From Omphalotus guepiniiformis (Eukaryota > Basidiomycota > Agaricomycetes > Agaricales > Omphalotaceae): DNA of 64,000 nt. The position numbers and the translations under genes are program-made. This document shows, one piece after another, positions 54,158 through 64,000 of this stretch (position 1 is its first letter; each line of letters starts with the position of its first letter). The notes beneath the pieces are model-generated. The model was not told the DNA's origin. It made no database searches and saw only the letters and a list, made by a program, of their open reading frames with translations. The DNA is taken from positions 1-64,000 of the forward strand of contig JAQOOI010000062.1 in the NCBI GenBank assembly GCA_028554645.1, in the 5' to 3' direction.

Positions 54158-55551
54158 ATGTCTACGCAAGACGAATCTACTATAGTCGCAGCTCCAGCGG
54201 CCGCTGTTGAAGTTGCTATCGAAAAACCAGAGCCAGCGGCAGAGGCAGAGGCAGCAACCACCACCACCACCACCAACGAAAACCAAGATGAATCTTCGGC
54301 TGTAGCTGAGGATGAAAAACCGACGAAAGCGGTAGAAGAATCCAAGGGTCCTTCGAGGAGGTCTACCAGGATTTCGGCTGCGACTAAACCTGTTGTGAAG
54401 GATGAATCTGCTGCTGGTGCGGGTGTGGGTGGGAGAACTAGGAGGAGTTCGACGAGGAAGAGGGGTGTTGTGGATGTTGATGAGGCTGAGGCTGAGGTCG
54501 GGGGTGCGAGTGCGAAGGCTAGTAAGAAGGTTCGTCTCTTGGTTTGGGGTTTTTTGTGTGACGGGATGAGGCTGACGTGGGCGGAATGTAGGCCAAATCC
54601 GAAATTGGGTTATCTATTGGAGATACACTACCCAACGTCGTTGTGAAGAATGAGAAAGACGAAGAAGTGGATGTTTCGAAACTTGCGGATGAGAAGGGTG
54701 TTGTATTGTTTCTTATTCCGAAGGCTGATACGCGTGAGTTGTGCCCCCCTCTCCCCTTCTTCTCCTCCTCCGTGAAATTGATTTCTGGTTGGTTGGCAGC
54801 GGGATGTACGACTCAAGCATGTGGGTTCAGAGATAACTATGAGGGTTTTGCAGGGGAAGGGTACGATGTTTATTGCGTTAGCGCTGATTCGTCTGCTGCG
54901 CAGAAAAAGTGGCAGGATAAGGTTCGTCTCTTTCCATTCCTTCCCTCCGTCTTCCCACTCAATTTAACCTAACCTCCTCACGCCCATAGAAATCCCTCCC
55001 ATACGCCCTCCTCTCAGACCCCTCACGCACCCTAATCTCAGCACTCGGCGCAACAGATAAAGGTAAAACCAAAAGAAGCCATTTCGTATTTGCCAAAGGT
55101 GGAAAGTTGGTTGATAAGAAGGTTCCTGTTAAGCCTGCCGAAAGGTGAGTTCTTTATGGGTTCTGGTTTGGTTTTGACGGAGAGGCTGAGTGAGGGTCTT
55201 TTTGGTAGCCCGAAATTGGCGTTGGAGTTTATTAAGAGTTTTTCTGGGTCTGGGTCTGGTGGGGATGAGGAGGATGCTGAGGGGGCGGGCGCAAAGGATG
55301 TCGTTGATGGAAAGGAGGTGAATGGTGAGAATGGGACGGCGGAAAAGGAAGATGGGGGGAATGCGAATGGGGATGTTGATGTTGATGTTGTCGTTAACGG
55401 GAAGACCGAGGTCGAGGCTGGCGTTGAAGCTGAAGCGGAAGCTACGAAGGAGAATGGTGATTCGGGCGAGGGTGAGGTCGTGGCTATGGAAGTCGACGCG
55501 GACGCTGGGGCAGAGGCAGAGGCAGAGGCAGAGACGGAAGCTGCTTCGTGA
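54158..55551 (+). CDS. DOT5: Nuclear peroxiredoxin, Dot5 / PrxQ (BCP) type, 377 aa
   Basis: Five exons, 54158-54529, 54592-54733, 54800-54921, 54990-55144 and 55209-55551, join exactly. The AhpC/TSA-family core has IGDTLPNVVVKNE, then LFLIPKADT, and the catalytic motif PGCTTQACGFRDNY, in which the peroxidatic Cys (CTTQAC) and a second Cys five residues on match atypical 2-Cys PrxQ enzymes. GYDVYCVSADS, SLPYALLSDP and RSHFVFAKGGKL follow. It reduces hydroperoxides with thioredoxin (family knowledge). An N-terminal extension of about 120 residues is Ala/Glu-rich and then basic (GPSRRSTR, RTRRSSTRKRG), like a nuclear localisation region and consistent with yeast Dot5. An acidic Glu/Asp/Val tail of about 100 residues is unusually long. 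The upstream in-frame extension to 53999 lacks a better start context than AAAAAAATGTCT at 54158. Confidence 0.9.
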
Positions 55552-56225
55552 GGGAACGAAATACGTTTTACGTTGGATGAAGATGAAGATGAAGATGAAG
55601 AATTGATTATATTGGTATATAAACTCGCTTTCGTTTGTCGTTTTGTCTATCTATCTCTTGTTTGTTGTTGTCGTTTCTTTTTATCTCTTACCTTTCCTCC
55701 TTCCTCCTCCTTTCTCCTCCCCCCTTTCTCCTCCCAAGGCGTTTCATCTCCTACAAAAGACACTTGCATTTGCGTTTTCACTCACTCCCACTCCCACTCC
55801 CCCTTCTGTCTCCTTCCACCCTCGCCTACCCTCTCCCAAGTCCATCCATACGTCTATGCCCCATACGTCTATGCCTCCAGCCCTCGTTTTATCGTTCAAC
55901 ATTCAAGATTTAGCGTCCTTGTTTGTATGTACTGTACATGTATCGATGTACAACCGCCGTCTAAGTATGTATATAGTTCGAACATCGTTATTTTGTTGTT
56001 TTTTGTTTCTTGTATCAAGTATCAAGTATTGGTTTTTTGTTTTTCATGTGGGTAATAAAACCAAGACGTTTTCTGTGTGAGTACACGTAGTAGTAGTAAT
56101 TCAAATAAATACCCAGCGAACGGCGAGGTGAGGTGGCCAGAGTAATATCAGGGAACCAGGGTACGGAGGTGAAGGACAATGCAATCAGGAGTCCCAATAA
56201 AACAGTTATGCTCTGCACTCGACAT
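55552..56225. other. 3' flank of the peroxiredoxin gene, pyrimidine-rich
   Basis: Long CT-rich runs keep several frames open (55573-56080), but their products are Ser/Leu/Pro/Phe low-complexity and overlap each other. I see no real gene. Confidence 0.5.
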
Positions 56226-56310
56226 GGGCGTATGGTCTAGAGGTATGATACCTGCTTTGGGCGGAGTTGCCTATTGCAGGGGGTCTTCGGTTCGAATCCG
56301 GATTCGCCCC
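56226..56310 (+). tRNA. tRNA-Pro (anticodon TGG) with a 13-nt intron
   Basis: The acceptor stem GGGCGTA pairs with TTCGCCC in 6 of 7 positions. The D-arm region is TGGTCTAGAGGTATGATA, which contains the A box. The anticodon stem is CCTGC/GCAGG with loop TT-TGG-G, then a 13-nt intron after position 37. The T-arm is TTCGG-TTCGAAT-CCGGA. Body and anticodon match eukaryotic tRNA-Pro(UGG), and an intron at 37/38 is common in fungal tRNA-Pro. Confidence 0.92.
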
Positions 56311-56312
56311 AG

Positions 56313-56318
56313 TTTTTT
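56313..56318 (+). terminator. RNA polymerase III terminator (T6)
   Basis: A run of six T lies two bases after the tRNA-Pro discriminator, the usual pol III stop. Confidence 0.85.
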
Positions 56319-57993
56319 GGGTCTTTTCGGGTTCTTTTGTTTCACCCTCCACTTCGGCTTTCTCATCTCTCCTCTCCTTTAATTAAATATTAAATCCTGC
56401 ATCTCAAATCTCCGTTTCTCCCAGCCAACTTTCGCTATTACTTCATCGACGCTGGGGCTAGCCTAGACCTTATAGTCATATGAACTTCATCGATGAACAA
56501 AAAGTTTCATACTTAATTCATGAGAAGCACCAAGAACTTAATTCATGAGAAGCACCAAGATCCAGAGCAGTTCTTCCAGTTCCAGCCCTCCAGGTGCACC
56601 AACGAGTAACGAGAACTTTTGAGGTCAACAACCACACCGCAACTTCAAGCCTGTTGAGCATATTATTGTTGGTCAGTAAGATATTAGTAGGTGTTGAATG
56701 TGGACGCACCGCGCAGGCTATGGTTTGACCAACAAATCTTGCACCGTCGATGCACGCGAAACCTTCAGATGTCAATCCAATCCCTTGTATGCGCGAACGG
56801 GGTGCAACTCGCGGCGACTCTTTTTTTAGACAGTTCAGACACAGGTGGGAAGATATTGTGGGCTACTGGCACAGACAATGACGGTGAAGGGCCGACGGCC
56901 AATATCGTTTCCGCTCTCTTGTGTTACAGCCCAGCATACTAGTGATTCTCATTCAAGCGTGATCAGCAACTTGAATATAATCTGCTCATCGCTCTGTCTT
57001 TGTTCGTACGCTTGTACAAAGAAGCTGCTCCACCTAATTGAGATGTCGAGACGTAGTAATTATCGTAGCACGAGAACTTCCAATAATATTCAAGTTGCTC
57101 GAGCTCCTCGTAGAGTAGTTGGACTGAACCGAATGGATGGATGTAGAGCGAGAATGTCCACCCGGTGTTGAGAAGTAAGGATGTTGGGATGAAGGGTTAC
57201 GATTAATGGATGACAGGGGTACGAGCGGGTGGCTCATGCCTGTCCGGAAGAGGCGGAATTCCTTTCTCTTTTTCCTTTCGATATTTATTCAGTATTTCGA
57301 CGTTAAACACCCTCAGTCGTTTGCGTTATGGACTGAGGGTGAGTCCATGTTATTTCTACTTTGTTCACGCACATACTTATAACCATGTAGTCTTACTTAC
57401 AGTGTCTACAGGTAAGATACCGAGTCGTTTGCGTTATCGACTGAGGTCTTACTTACAGTGTCTACACCCGGTCCAGTGGCTTCTTCTCCCGAGAGTTCCT
57501 GGGGTTGTATGACTCCAAATCCCCGAGAATTGGGGCTCGATACCCCGAGACTCTTGTGTCGTCTAGTATCCACTCCTAGTGGCGGAGGTGTACGGGATGC
57601 CGGCGTGTTCAGCGGGAACGTTGCTGCTAAGATGTGCGTGGTGCTCATAAGACCTTATTGCAAAACGTAGCAAACTACTTTAAACAATTTCCAGCCAATC
57701 ATGTATCCGTGATAAAAATACATAGTGCAAAATTATGTGGCAAAGTCAGTTTGCCGCGTGTGGCTGCTCTAATGCATAGAATTCAATAATCCGGTATGTA
57801 TCTCAGTGCATCGAAAAAAAGTATTTCAACTTCCCGTCCCGCGACACTATGTACCATCTTTTCTACATATGGAGCAGTGGTAGATGGACGGGTGACGGTT
57901 TAGTGAATTTGCAAAACGTATATATGAAAGAGTGAGTTGACCTACAGTATATTTCACAAATCCCTACCTTTCCTCTCTTCACTTCACCAATTC
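56319..57993. other. Intergenic with a decayed segment duplicated at 61.1-61.45 kb
   Basis: The stretch 56530-56890 resembles 61110-61440 in the same orientation (landmarks CTATGGTTTGACCAACAAATC, CGAAACCTTCAGAT, GCAACTCGCGGCGA and GACAGTTCAGACAC). Read on the reverse strand, the 61.3-kb copy contains DGGTGFVGQTIA, a Rossmann-type GGTGFVG, so these may be relics of an NAD(P)-dependent epimerase-like gene. At 57310-57470 a short phrase with CGTTTGCGTTAT.GACTGAGG and TTACTTACAGTGTCTACA is repeated. No intact gene is supported. Confidence 0.35.
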
Positions 57994-59169
57994 ATGTTAT
58001 TATCTCTCCCCCTCGTCCAGCTCCAATCTCTATACATCAACTGCGATCTATATGACAATGGGTGCCAAAAGCCCAAATTCAGCTTCGAGTCTCGATATTC
58101 TTCAGCTTCTTCAGCGATGCAAGCTGCTAGGAACCTGCGCGTGGATGTGACTGCATTGTCTTCGTCTTCGAACAAATGTAATTTGAAGATTGAACTGGTC
58201 GGTGTGAACCGTCTTAGGATATACGTGGACTCGGACTCACCCAACGTTGACGCTTTGTCGTCTACCGAGCCGTTCCACGACCACCTCTTTCCCTCGCATA
58301 CAGGCGGCCCCATAGGTATGAACCTTCTTTGAACACTTCAATTTGATTGCTGGTCCCCCTCGTGATGTTGATATTCATCCCTAGACAGTATTCTCCCAAA
58401 TACCGAACAAGTGAATGCATTTCTAGGAGGATCCGTGAATATGACAGTCACATTCACCTTTGTTAGACAATGTTGCCACCGAACCTCCAGCAACAGTTCA
58501 TGCGCATGCGATGTCATATATGGATTTAAGCACAAGCCATAGACCTAACATCATCGGAGACGATTATGATCTTACACTATACTCAGAATTGCGATCATAC
58601 GGAAATTCTGGATTCACATTTGCAGATCCCTTCGAATCCTTTGATTCTAACATGACGTTGGACGAGATCACACCCCTTCAAGTCGGTGAGGCTCGCATCG
58701 TTTTCGGACATCACTGTATCCTATCACTAACGTAGTTTCAGATTCACAGAGCGAGCAAGGCGGAGAACGGGATTACCTACCTATCCCGCTGATTGCCCCG
58801 CCGAGCCTTACTCCCTCCTCACCGTCATGTTCATCTACTGACAAGGGGTTCCGGTTAAGACGCACACAAACAGAAAGACATTGTATGCGCAGATCGCCGT
58901 TCCAGTCGGGGTCGGGACGACGAAGAAGGCGTCCAGTGCTCTCTACTACCGGGGACACCGAAACCCAAGAACGTTTCTCATGCAAAGAGTGCTCAGAGTC
59001 ATTCACTAGACGGCATGATCTACTCAGGCATGAATTTCGACAGCATGGGATAGTTCCAGAATGGGCATGTGCTGATTGCGATAAAGTATTTGTGACTGGA
59101 AGACGGTTCAATAAACATCGTTGTATTATTCCATTTCGCTCAAGTAGCGTTGGAGATTCTACTCCATGA
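57994..59169 (+). CDS. C2H2 zinc-finger protein, putative transcription factor, 322 aa
   Basis: Three exons, 57994-58315, 58467-58685 and 58742-59169, join in frame (donors ATAG|GTATGA and GTCG|GTGAGG, acceptors GTTAG and TTTCAG). The start is the first ATG in frame and is uncertain, since the first 20 residues are hydrophobic. The N-terminal half is Ser/Asn/Asp-rich without known domains. The C-terminus has a basic SGRRRRR patch, then a canonical finger FSCKECSESFTRRHDLLRHEFRQH and a second, incomplete finger WACADCDKVFVTGRRFNKHRC that ends H-x2-C. Paired fingers near the C-terminus after a disordered region are common in basidiomycete regulators. A nuclear DNA-binding role is inferred from the fingers. 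Confidence 0.75.
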
Positions 59170-59399
59170 AGCAGATTATATCTTGAAGCTGGTATTCCGA
59201 GAACTGCGGTGTTTCTGGAAACAGAAGAGGAAGCACAAGGGAAGGGGAGTGACTGATGTTTGATTATGTACTGCGTCAAACACTAGAGAAACTTGTGTTA
59301 TTTGCCAATGCATTAGAATTGGAAAAAGGTACCTCATAATTGACGGCTTATGGATCGGACAATGCTTCAGGGCCAGTTGTTGGTTCCGTCGAACATAAG

Positions 59400-60895
59400 T
59401 AAAGAGCTAGAAAAAGGTAAGAGGCTCCCATCTACATCGACACCCATTGTCGCCTGTTCGCATAAGTCTCTTCAATAGCAGAGAGAAACTTCTCCCCATC
59501 TGCAGAATGATCTTTGGGACAAGCGTTATAAATCTTCCGAAAGGCAAGATAGAGCGAATCCGAACTTGCGACAGGTCGTGCATAATACGGGTCGTTGTCG
59601 AACAAGGCAGATACTAGCGTCTATATAGAAGTACCATGCCGCATCTAAGTTAGGAGACTGTGAGTACGAGAATGCAACAACACGACATATCCAAAACCGC
59701 ATCCTGATGGAAGTCAATAACATAACAGCGTGCTGCGCCTGGCACAAAACTCCCTCCGAGCACAAACTTAATATCTCGACCATCGTACCCACACCGCCAA
59801 TGAATCCTAGCCAACATCTCACGCATTCCTTCCGCAACAACGTCTATCGGAAGCATGCAAGAATGCTTCAGGGCCGTTGTGAGTTCCGCCGAACATAAGT
59901 AAGGAGCTAAGAGGCTCTCATCTACTTAAATCGACACCCATTATCCCCTGTTCGCATTAGTCTCTTCAATAGCAGAGAGAAACTTCTCCCCATCTGCAGA
60001 ATGATCTTCGGGACAAGCGTCAATACAACCCTTCCGAAACGCAACGTAGAGCGAATCCGAACTTGCGATAGGTCGTGGATAATACGGGTCGTTGTCGAAG
60101 AAGGCAGAACCTAGCGTCTCGATAGATGAATCATGCTGCATCTAAGTTGAGAGAGTGTGAGTACGACACACCAACAACCATATCCAAAACCGCACCCTCA
60201 TCGAAGTCAATAACATGACAGCGTGCTGCGCCTGGCACAAAACTCCCTCCGAGCACAAACTCAATATCTCGACCATCGTACCCACACCACCAGTGAATCC
60301 CAGCCAACATCTCACCCATTCCCTCCGCAACAACATCTAGTGGAAGCATGCATACTTTGGCGTCAGAGAAAAGCCATCCATAACGAGTGATGTCGAGGAT
60401 AAAACTGGAAGGGTTCGCAAAGGACGACTGGCGTCCGACCTTGACCTCTTTCCGAAATAGAGACGGCATAGACAGGGAAGGCATGCGCCACTTGTACATG
60501 CATTAGGAGGATAAAAGTCTTCTTTTATAAAGATTCCTAGCGCTTTCGGAAGTTTGAATGCTCTATCCATGGCATACACCGCAAGTCCCTCCCGCTTGTC
60601 AGACTCAGATAGGACTTCGGTGAAGAACTATGATTAACGACTTCTCGCAGTTCCCGAAGACGACCCCGAAGGCAGGTGAAGGTGGGGATGCAATTAAATC
60701 TATGTTCACGGGATTAAGGAATCCAATAGCAAGAGGAAGTACCAAAAGCGAAACAGTGTTGCAGTGTTTGTAAAGCGACTGCACGTTGTATGAATTTGAA
60801 CGCGAAAGGTAGTCCGGGAATGCTGTATACGGTGCCAAAATCCCGCGACCAAGTGTATCTGCCGTTCGTCACTTTCTGCGGAGTCAGACATCGTA
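59400..60895 (-). pseudogene. DUF3669-type gene relic and a partial tandem duplicate
   Basis: Reverse-strand frames at 60134-59942 and 60499-60131 carry the hallmarks of the fungal DUF3669 family: MGEMLAGIHWWCGYDGRDIEFVLGG, a V.DFDEGA line, and DPYYPRPIASSDSLYVAFRK. They are joined by an intron (GTTGTTGG...CTTAG). Upstream, KLPKALGIFIKEDFYP and RLYFGKR lie in a different frame from the core, and the frame change near 60445 does not fit an intron. The N-terminal GTVYSIPGLPFAFKFIQ (about 60830) is again out of frame with its neighbour. The segment 59450-59840 is a second, more decayed copy of the C-terminal half. The function of the family is unknown. Confidence 0.65.
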
Positions 60896-61711
60896 AACTG
60901 GTGGGAAGCAGGGATGACCTATGCTAACATTGATATTGAAGCTCGGGTGAGCAGTTTCAGTGCATGCCTACGTAGTCGATTAATCGATATATCTTCGAAT
61001 TTGAGTTGGGCCATACCTCATTGAACTCTCCCTTCCACCAAGTCAACCCCTCGAACTCCGAGCTTTGTGGCAAGTTAACTCCCATTTCTTCGCATGCCGT
61101 CTCTCTGTTCCTGGAGCACCAACGAGCAATAAAGCTCTTCCTCAGGCTGAGAATTTTCGTGATCTTATGAGATTAACAATAACACCGCAAGCCTATAACG
61201 TGGAGTAAGGTTGGCCTGTGAGTAAAGATATATGTGAGGTTGCACAGTACCTCTCGAGCTATGGTTTGACCAACAAATCCTGTGCCGCCGTCGATGGACA
61301 TTGGACACGAAACCTTCAGATCTAGATGTCTTGAATCCAAGCCCTTTCAAGTGAGAATGGAGTTGCAACTCGCGGCGATTTTTTCTAAGACGGTTCAGAC
61401 ACTGGTGGGCAGGCATTGTGGCACTGGGCTACTGGCGTAGATGTTGACAGTGTCGAGGTCATAGTACGGCGACATGCGTATATTTGGTTGTATTTACAAG
61501 AATTTCGTTCGAAATTACGGCCAAACGGAATCCTCCCGCCCGTTCCTCCTCCAGTCCTCGGATCTCTTCCGAGCGAATCTTTTTTCTCCGAATCGCGAAG
61601 ATTTGATGCATGAGTAGGTACATCATATCGGATTTTGAAGTTAATATTAGATTCGTCACAAAAACAGGTAGAATTAAGTAAACCCCAACGCCGATTTCCA
61701 GCGATTTCCCC
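60896..61711. other. Intergenic with the second copy of the GGTGFVG relic
   Basis: The stretch 61110-61440 matches 56530-56890. The stretch 61476-61711 is the 3' flank of the GPI-type gene that follows and resembles 63590-63690, the 3' flank of its paralogue (shared ACGGAATCCTCCCGCCC and CTCGGATCTCTTCCGAG). Confidence 0.45.
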
Positions 61712-62464
61712 TCAAAACATAAAACCACTAACAACTCCAACTGCCACAGCACCTGCCGCTATCACTGACGCACTCATTAGTGCTCCTAGCGCTCCTCCTC
61801 GACCTAGCGCACCATTCGAAGGCACCGGCACCGAGGCTGATGTCGCTGAGCTACTTCCACTTCCACTTCCACCAACACTACCACCGGTAGGCGCAGGTGC
61901 ACCCGGAGTCGACACAGCAACAACAAAAGGCGAAGCAGTCAATCCACCCTGAGTAACCGTAAAAGCACTCGATCCATCATCTGCATCAACCTCAGCTACA
62001 CATTCCCCTGAATCCGGAGCTGTAAGTGTGCATTCATAGCCTTGAGACGGGTACTTTATCGCGGAAGCACCAGCTACTAGAGTTCCGGCTTTATTTCATC
62101 GTAACAATGAATAAGTAAAGGGAATTTCCGAGCGAGTTTTCTTTGGCACATACAATGAGTGTACAACTTTGTACCAGTTGCTTCGACAGGTATAACCGCT
62201 TTGAAAATATACGTCGTTTCTTCTCCATTTTCAGCAGTCCCAATCGGCTCGAGCCAAGCTGAAGTTGGGATGACGTCGGCGGCGGACGCGTCGACAGCCT
62301 GAGTAGGGGAATCGAATTGCCATAGTGTAACACTTTGTGCGGAGACGTGATAACCTATGAAAAATGTAAGAAAATGTACTGATGTATGTACATAGACAAC
62401 CGCCGGGGGTAGTGGAAGACTTACTGAGAACAGCAAGAATACCAAAGCAAGACTTCATTAACAT
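61712..62464 (-). CDS. Secreted Ser/Gly-rich protein, probable GPI anchor, 205 aa
   Basis: Three reverse-strand exons, 62464-62425, 62354-62154 and 62088-61712, join in frame (donors CTCA|GTAAGT and CATT|GTATGT, acceptors ATAG and AAAG). The start MLMKSCFGILAVLS is a short signal peptide ending near HVSAQ. The extracellular part begins SVTLWQFDSPTQ and has a Cys pair (YECTLTAPDSGEC). A Gly/Ser-rich linker and a hydrophobic C-terminus (VIAAGAVAVGVVSGFMF) after a Ser/Gly/Ala region follow. These are the features of small fungal GPI-anchored surface proteins. It is a tandem paralogue of the partial gene at 63691-64000, with very similar C-terminal coding and 3' sequences. Confidence 0.78.
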
Positions 62465-63690
62465 CGTGTAGGAGCGCGCGCGGAACGAGAGTGATAAATT
62501 CAAAAGAGGGGACGGACTCGTAGGCCGTATGTAGCGAAAGAGAGGAAACGAGAACGTTAAAAGGGTTATGCATTTTTACGGGTCGAGTCTCTGAGTCTTT
62601 TGTATGTTTCTTTGAAGCGGCAGGGACAAGTCACAAGATTAGCGCTTTAGCGATTACTCTCAGTCACCGCAACAAATCACAAGATCTTCATACACGCACA
62701 CACCCACATATGAGGTTGCGTCTTTCGGTGTCCCTGAGAATAATAACAAGATAATAAGATCTCCCGCTGAGCGAGGGTCACTAATAGGTACACGAAGGTA
62801 CACGACTCGGACCGCGACTCTGACTCACTAATTGGCGCGACTTTAGAAACTATTTTCCGGTTATACGGGAAATCCTCAGTGACCCTTGGCATGATATAGA
62901 TCTTTGCCTTGTTCACTCACCTAGAGCGCTATAGCCTGCTACTTATAGCCTATAAGTAGTAGCCTGTACATGTCACTGTAGTCCCGGCCCACCAACCCTG
63001 GAGCTAGGAGGCCGAGGGCTGGTGATCATCATATGTACCATACGATCGGCGTTGATACGAATCTATGACTCGGAGTCGGACCCAGAAAGAAAGTATAGCA
63101 GATTCAAATAATATACCTGTTGGAAAGGTATAAAGGAAATCACGATTATCACGAGAGAGTACATAGACCGCCGACACTAGTATGTCAATGAGCTTGAGAG
63201 GTGAGCATGTCTTTTACATCCTCAGACAAAGGTCTGAGAGAGGTGAAGGTTTTCGGAATAAGAGTGCTTCGAGTGATAGGCAATTTATCATCGTTATCGC
63301 TGAGTGAATGACTTCGGAGGACACTTGTTCGCCTTTTTTTTCCGCAATCGTTGAGTTGAATCAGGTGAGCTGATCGAGAAGGACTCGAAATAGAGCGCGA
63401 AGCTGAGACGAGTACGAGTACTGGAGAATGACCTCGAGCGAAAGAAAAAGAGACGTTGTGTCGACGACGACGATGGGGGGAAGAAGAGAAGAAGAGATTG
63501 GAATTATTATGTATCATTTTCAAGATCACTGTAGTCGGTACTCGGGCCGACACGGGACTTACCAATGAATTGAGTATGAGAGATCCAATGCGCAATACGG
63601 CCGGCCAGACGGAATCCTCCCGCCCATTCCTCCAACAGACCTCGGATCTCTTCCGAGTCTTCCTCTAACTCGCAAAGATTTGATTTCACC
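62465..63690. other. Intergenic between the two GPI-type paralogues
   Basis: No gene was recognised. A reverse frame at 63185-63595 is Ser/Arg-rich without motifs. The last 100 bp are the 3' flank shared with the neighbouring paralogue. Confidence 0.45.
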
Positions 63691-64000
63691 TCAAAACATA
63701 AAACCACTAACAACTCCAACTGCCACAACACCTGCCGCTACCACCAGTGACACTCCTCCTCCTCCTCGGCCCGGTAGCGCAGCATTCGATGGTGTCGACA
63801 CCGAGGCTGATGTCGCTGAGCTTCCACTTCCACTTCCGCTTCCACCACCAACACTCCCACTACCACCGGTAGGCGCAGGTGCACCAGAAGACGCAGAGCC
63901 ACCAGTACCAGTAGGCGCAGGAGTCGACACAGCAACAACATAAGGCGAAGCAGTCAATCCACCCTGAGTAACCGTTAAAAAACTCGACCCATCATCCGCA
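63691..64000 (-). CDS. Partial GPI-type protein, paralogue of the preceding gene, cut by window end
   Basis: The reverse-strand frame runs off the right edge. The visible C-terminal ~100 residues comprise TVTQGGLTASPYVVAVSTP, a Gly/Ser-rich linker longer than in the neighbour, and a hydrophobic tail VAAGVVAVGVVSGFMF that is almost identical to the neighbour's. The signal peptide and start lie outside the window. Confidence 0.72.
   Translation of the reverse strand, partial: ADDGSSFLTVTQGGLTASPYVVAVSTPAPTGTGGSASSGAPAPTGGSGSVGGGSGSGSGSSATSASVSTPSNAALPGRGGGGVSLVVAAGVVAVGVVSGFMF

Noticed and set aside
55573..56080. Forward frames of 92-160 codons after the peroxiredoxin gene
   Set aside because: Pyrimidine-rich sequence keeps three frames open at once, and the products are low-complexity Leu/Ser/Pro with no motif.

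Overview
The window looks like nuclear DNA of a mushroom-forming basidiomycete (Agaricomycetes). The genes are split by many short introns of about 45-70 bp with GTRNGT...AG borders, a few of them GC-AG. The conserved right-hand genes are fungal types: farnesyl diphosphate synthase, a Dot5/PrxQ-like peroxiredoxin, secreted Ser/Thr-rich GPI-type proteins, DUF3669 relics and a tRNA-Pro with an intron. No prokaryotic operon or viral structural gene was seen.

Layout. (i) 1-6.4 kb is gene-poor and made of decayed repeats, including a TACCGCTCCG minisatellite and at least three diverged units of about 0.9 kb in tandem. (ii) 6.4-47.2 kb is an accessory block of about 40 kb, bracketed by two 290-bp direct repeats (6384-6674 and 46896-47185). 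(iii) 47.2-64 kb is ordinary chromosomal sequence: a frameshifted membrane/coiled-coil gene at the block edge, FPP synthase, a GPI-type protein, peroxiredoxin, tRNA-Pro, a C2H2 zinc-finger gene, DUF3669 remnants and two tandem GPI-type paralogues.

The accessory block holds two diverged copies of one multi-gene cassette. Each copy has a large protein of unknown function 'A' (894 aa when intact), a second large protein of unknown function 'B' (853 aa when intact), and an SNF2-type ATPase 'C' (about 1450 aa). In both copies B and C are transcribed divergently from a common intergenic region, and in both that region carries an almost perfect long palindrome: arms of 617 bp around a 228-bp tandem-repeat spacer in copy 1, and arms of about 770 bp around a 44-bp spacer in copy 2. 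The palindrome sequences are unrelated, but each arm contains short perfect hairpins with 4-5 nt loops. A short, nearly self-complementary motif is scattered tens of times through the block and was not seen in the flanks. Copy 1 (about 6.7-27 kb) mostly uses the form CGTCNACGACGGA, and copy 2 (about 28.6-43.8 kb) mostly uses TTCGTCNACGACGAA. Copy 1 also carries a GIY-YIG (T5orf172/MUG113-like) nuclease gene and a small unknown gene 'F' with a decayed duplicate. A is broken by four frameshifts in copy 1 and intact in copy 2.

I know of no described function for A, B or F. My reading, which is inference, is that this is a family of large multi-gene selfish or mobile elements. SNF2-ATPase, A and B would form the conserved core, the palindrome would be an origin, end or bidirectional control structure, and the dispersed motif would be a cognate protein-binding site that has diverged together with each element copy.
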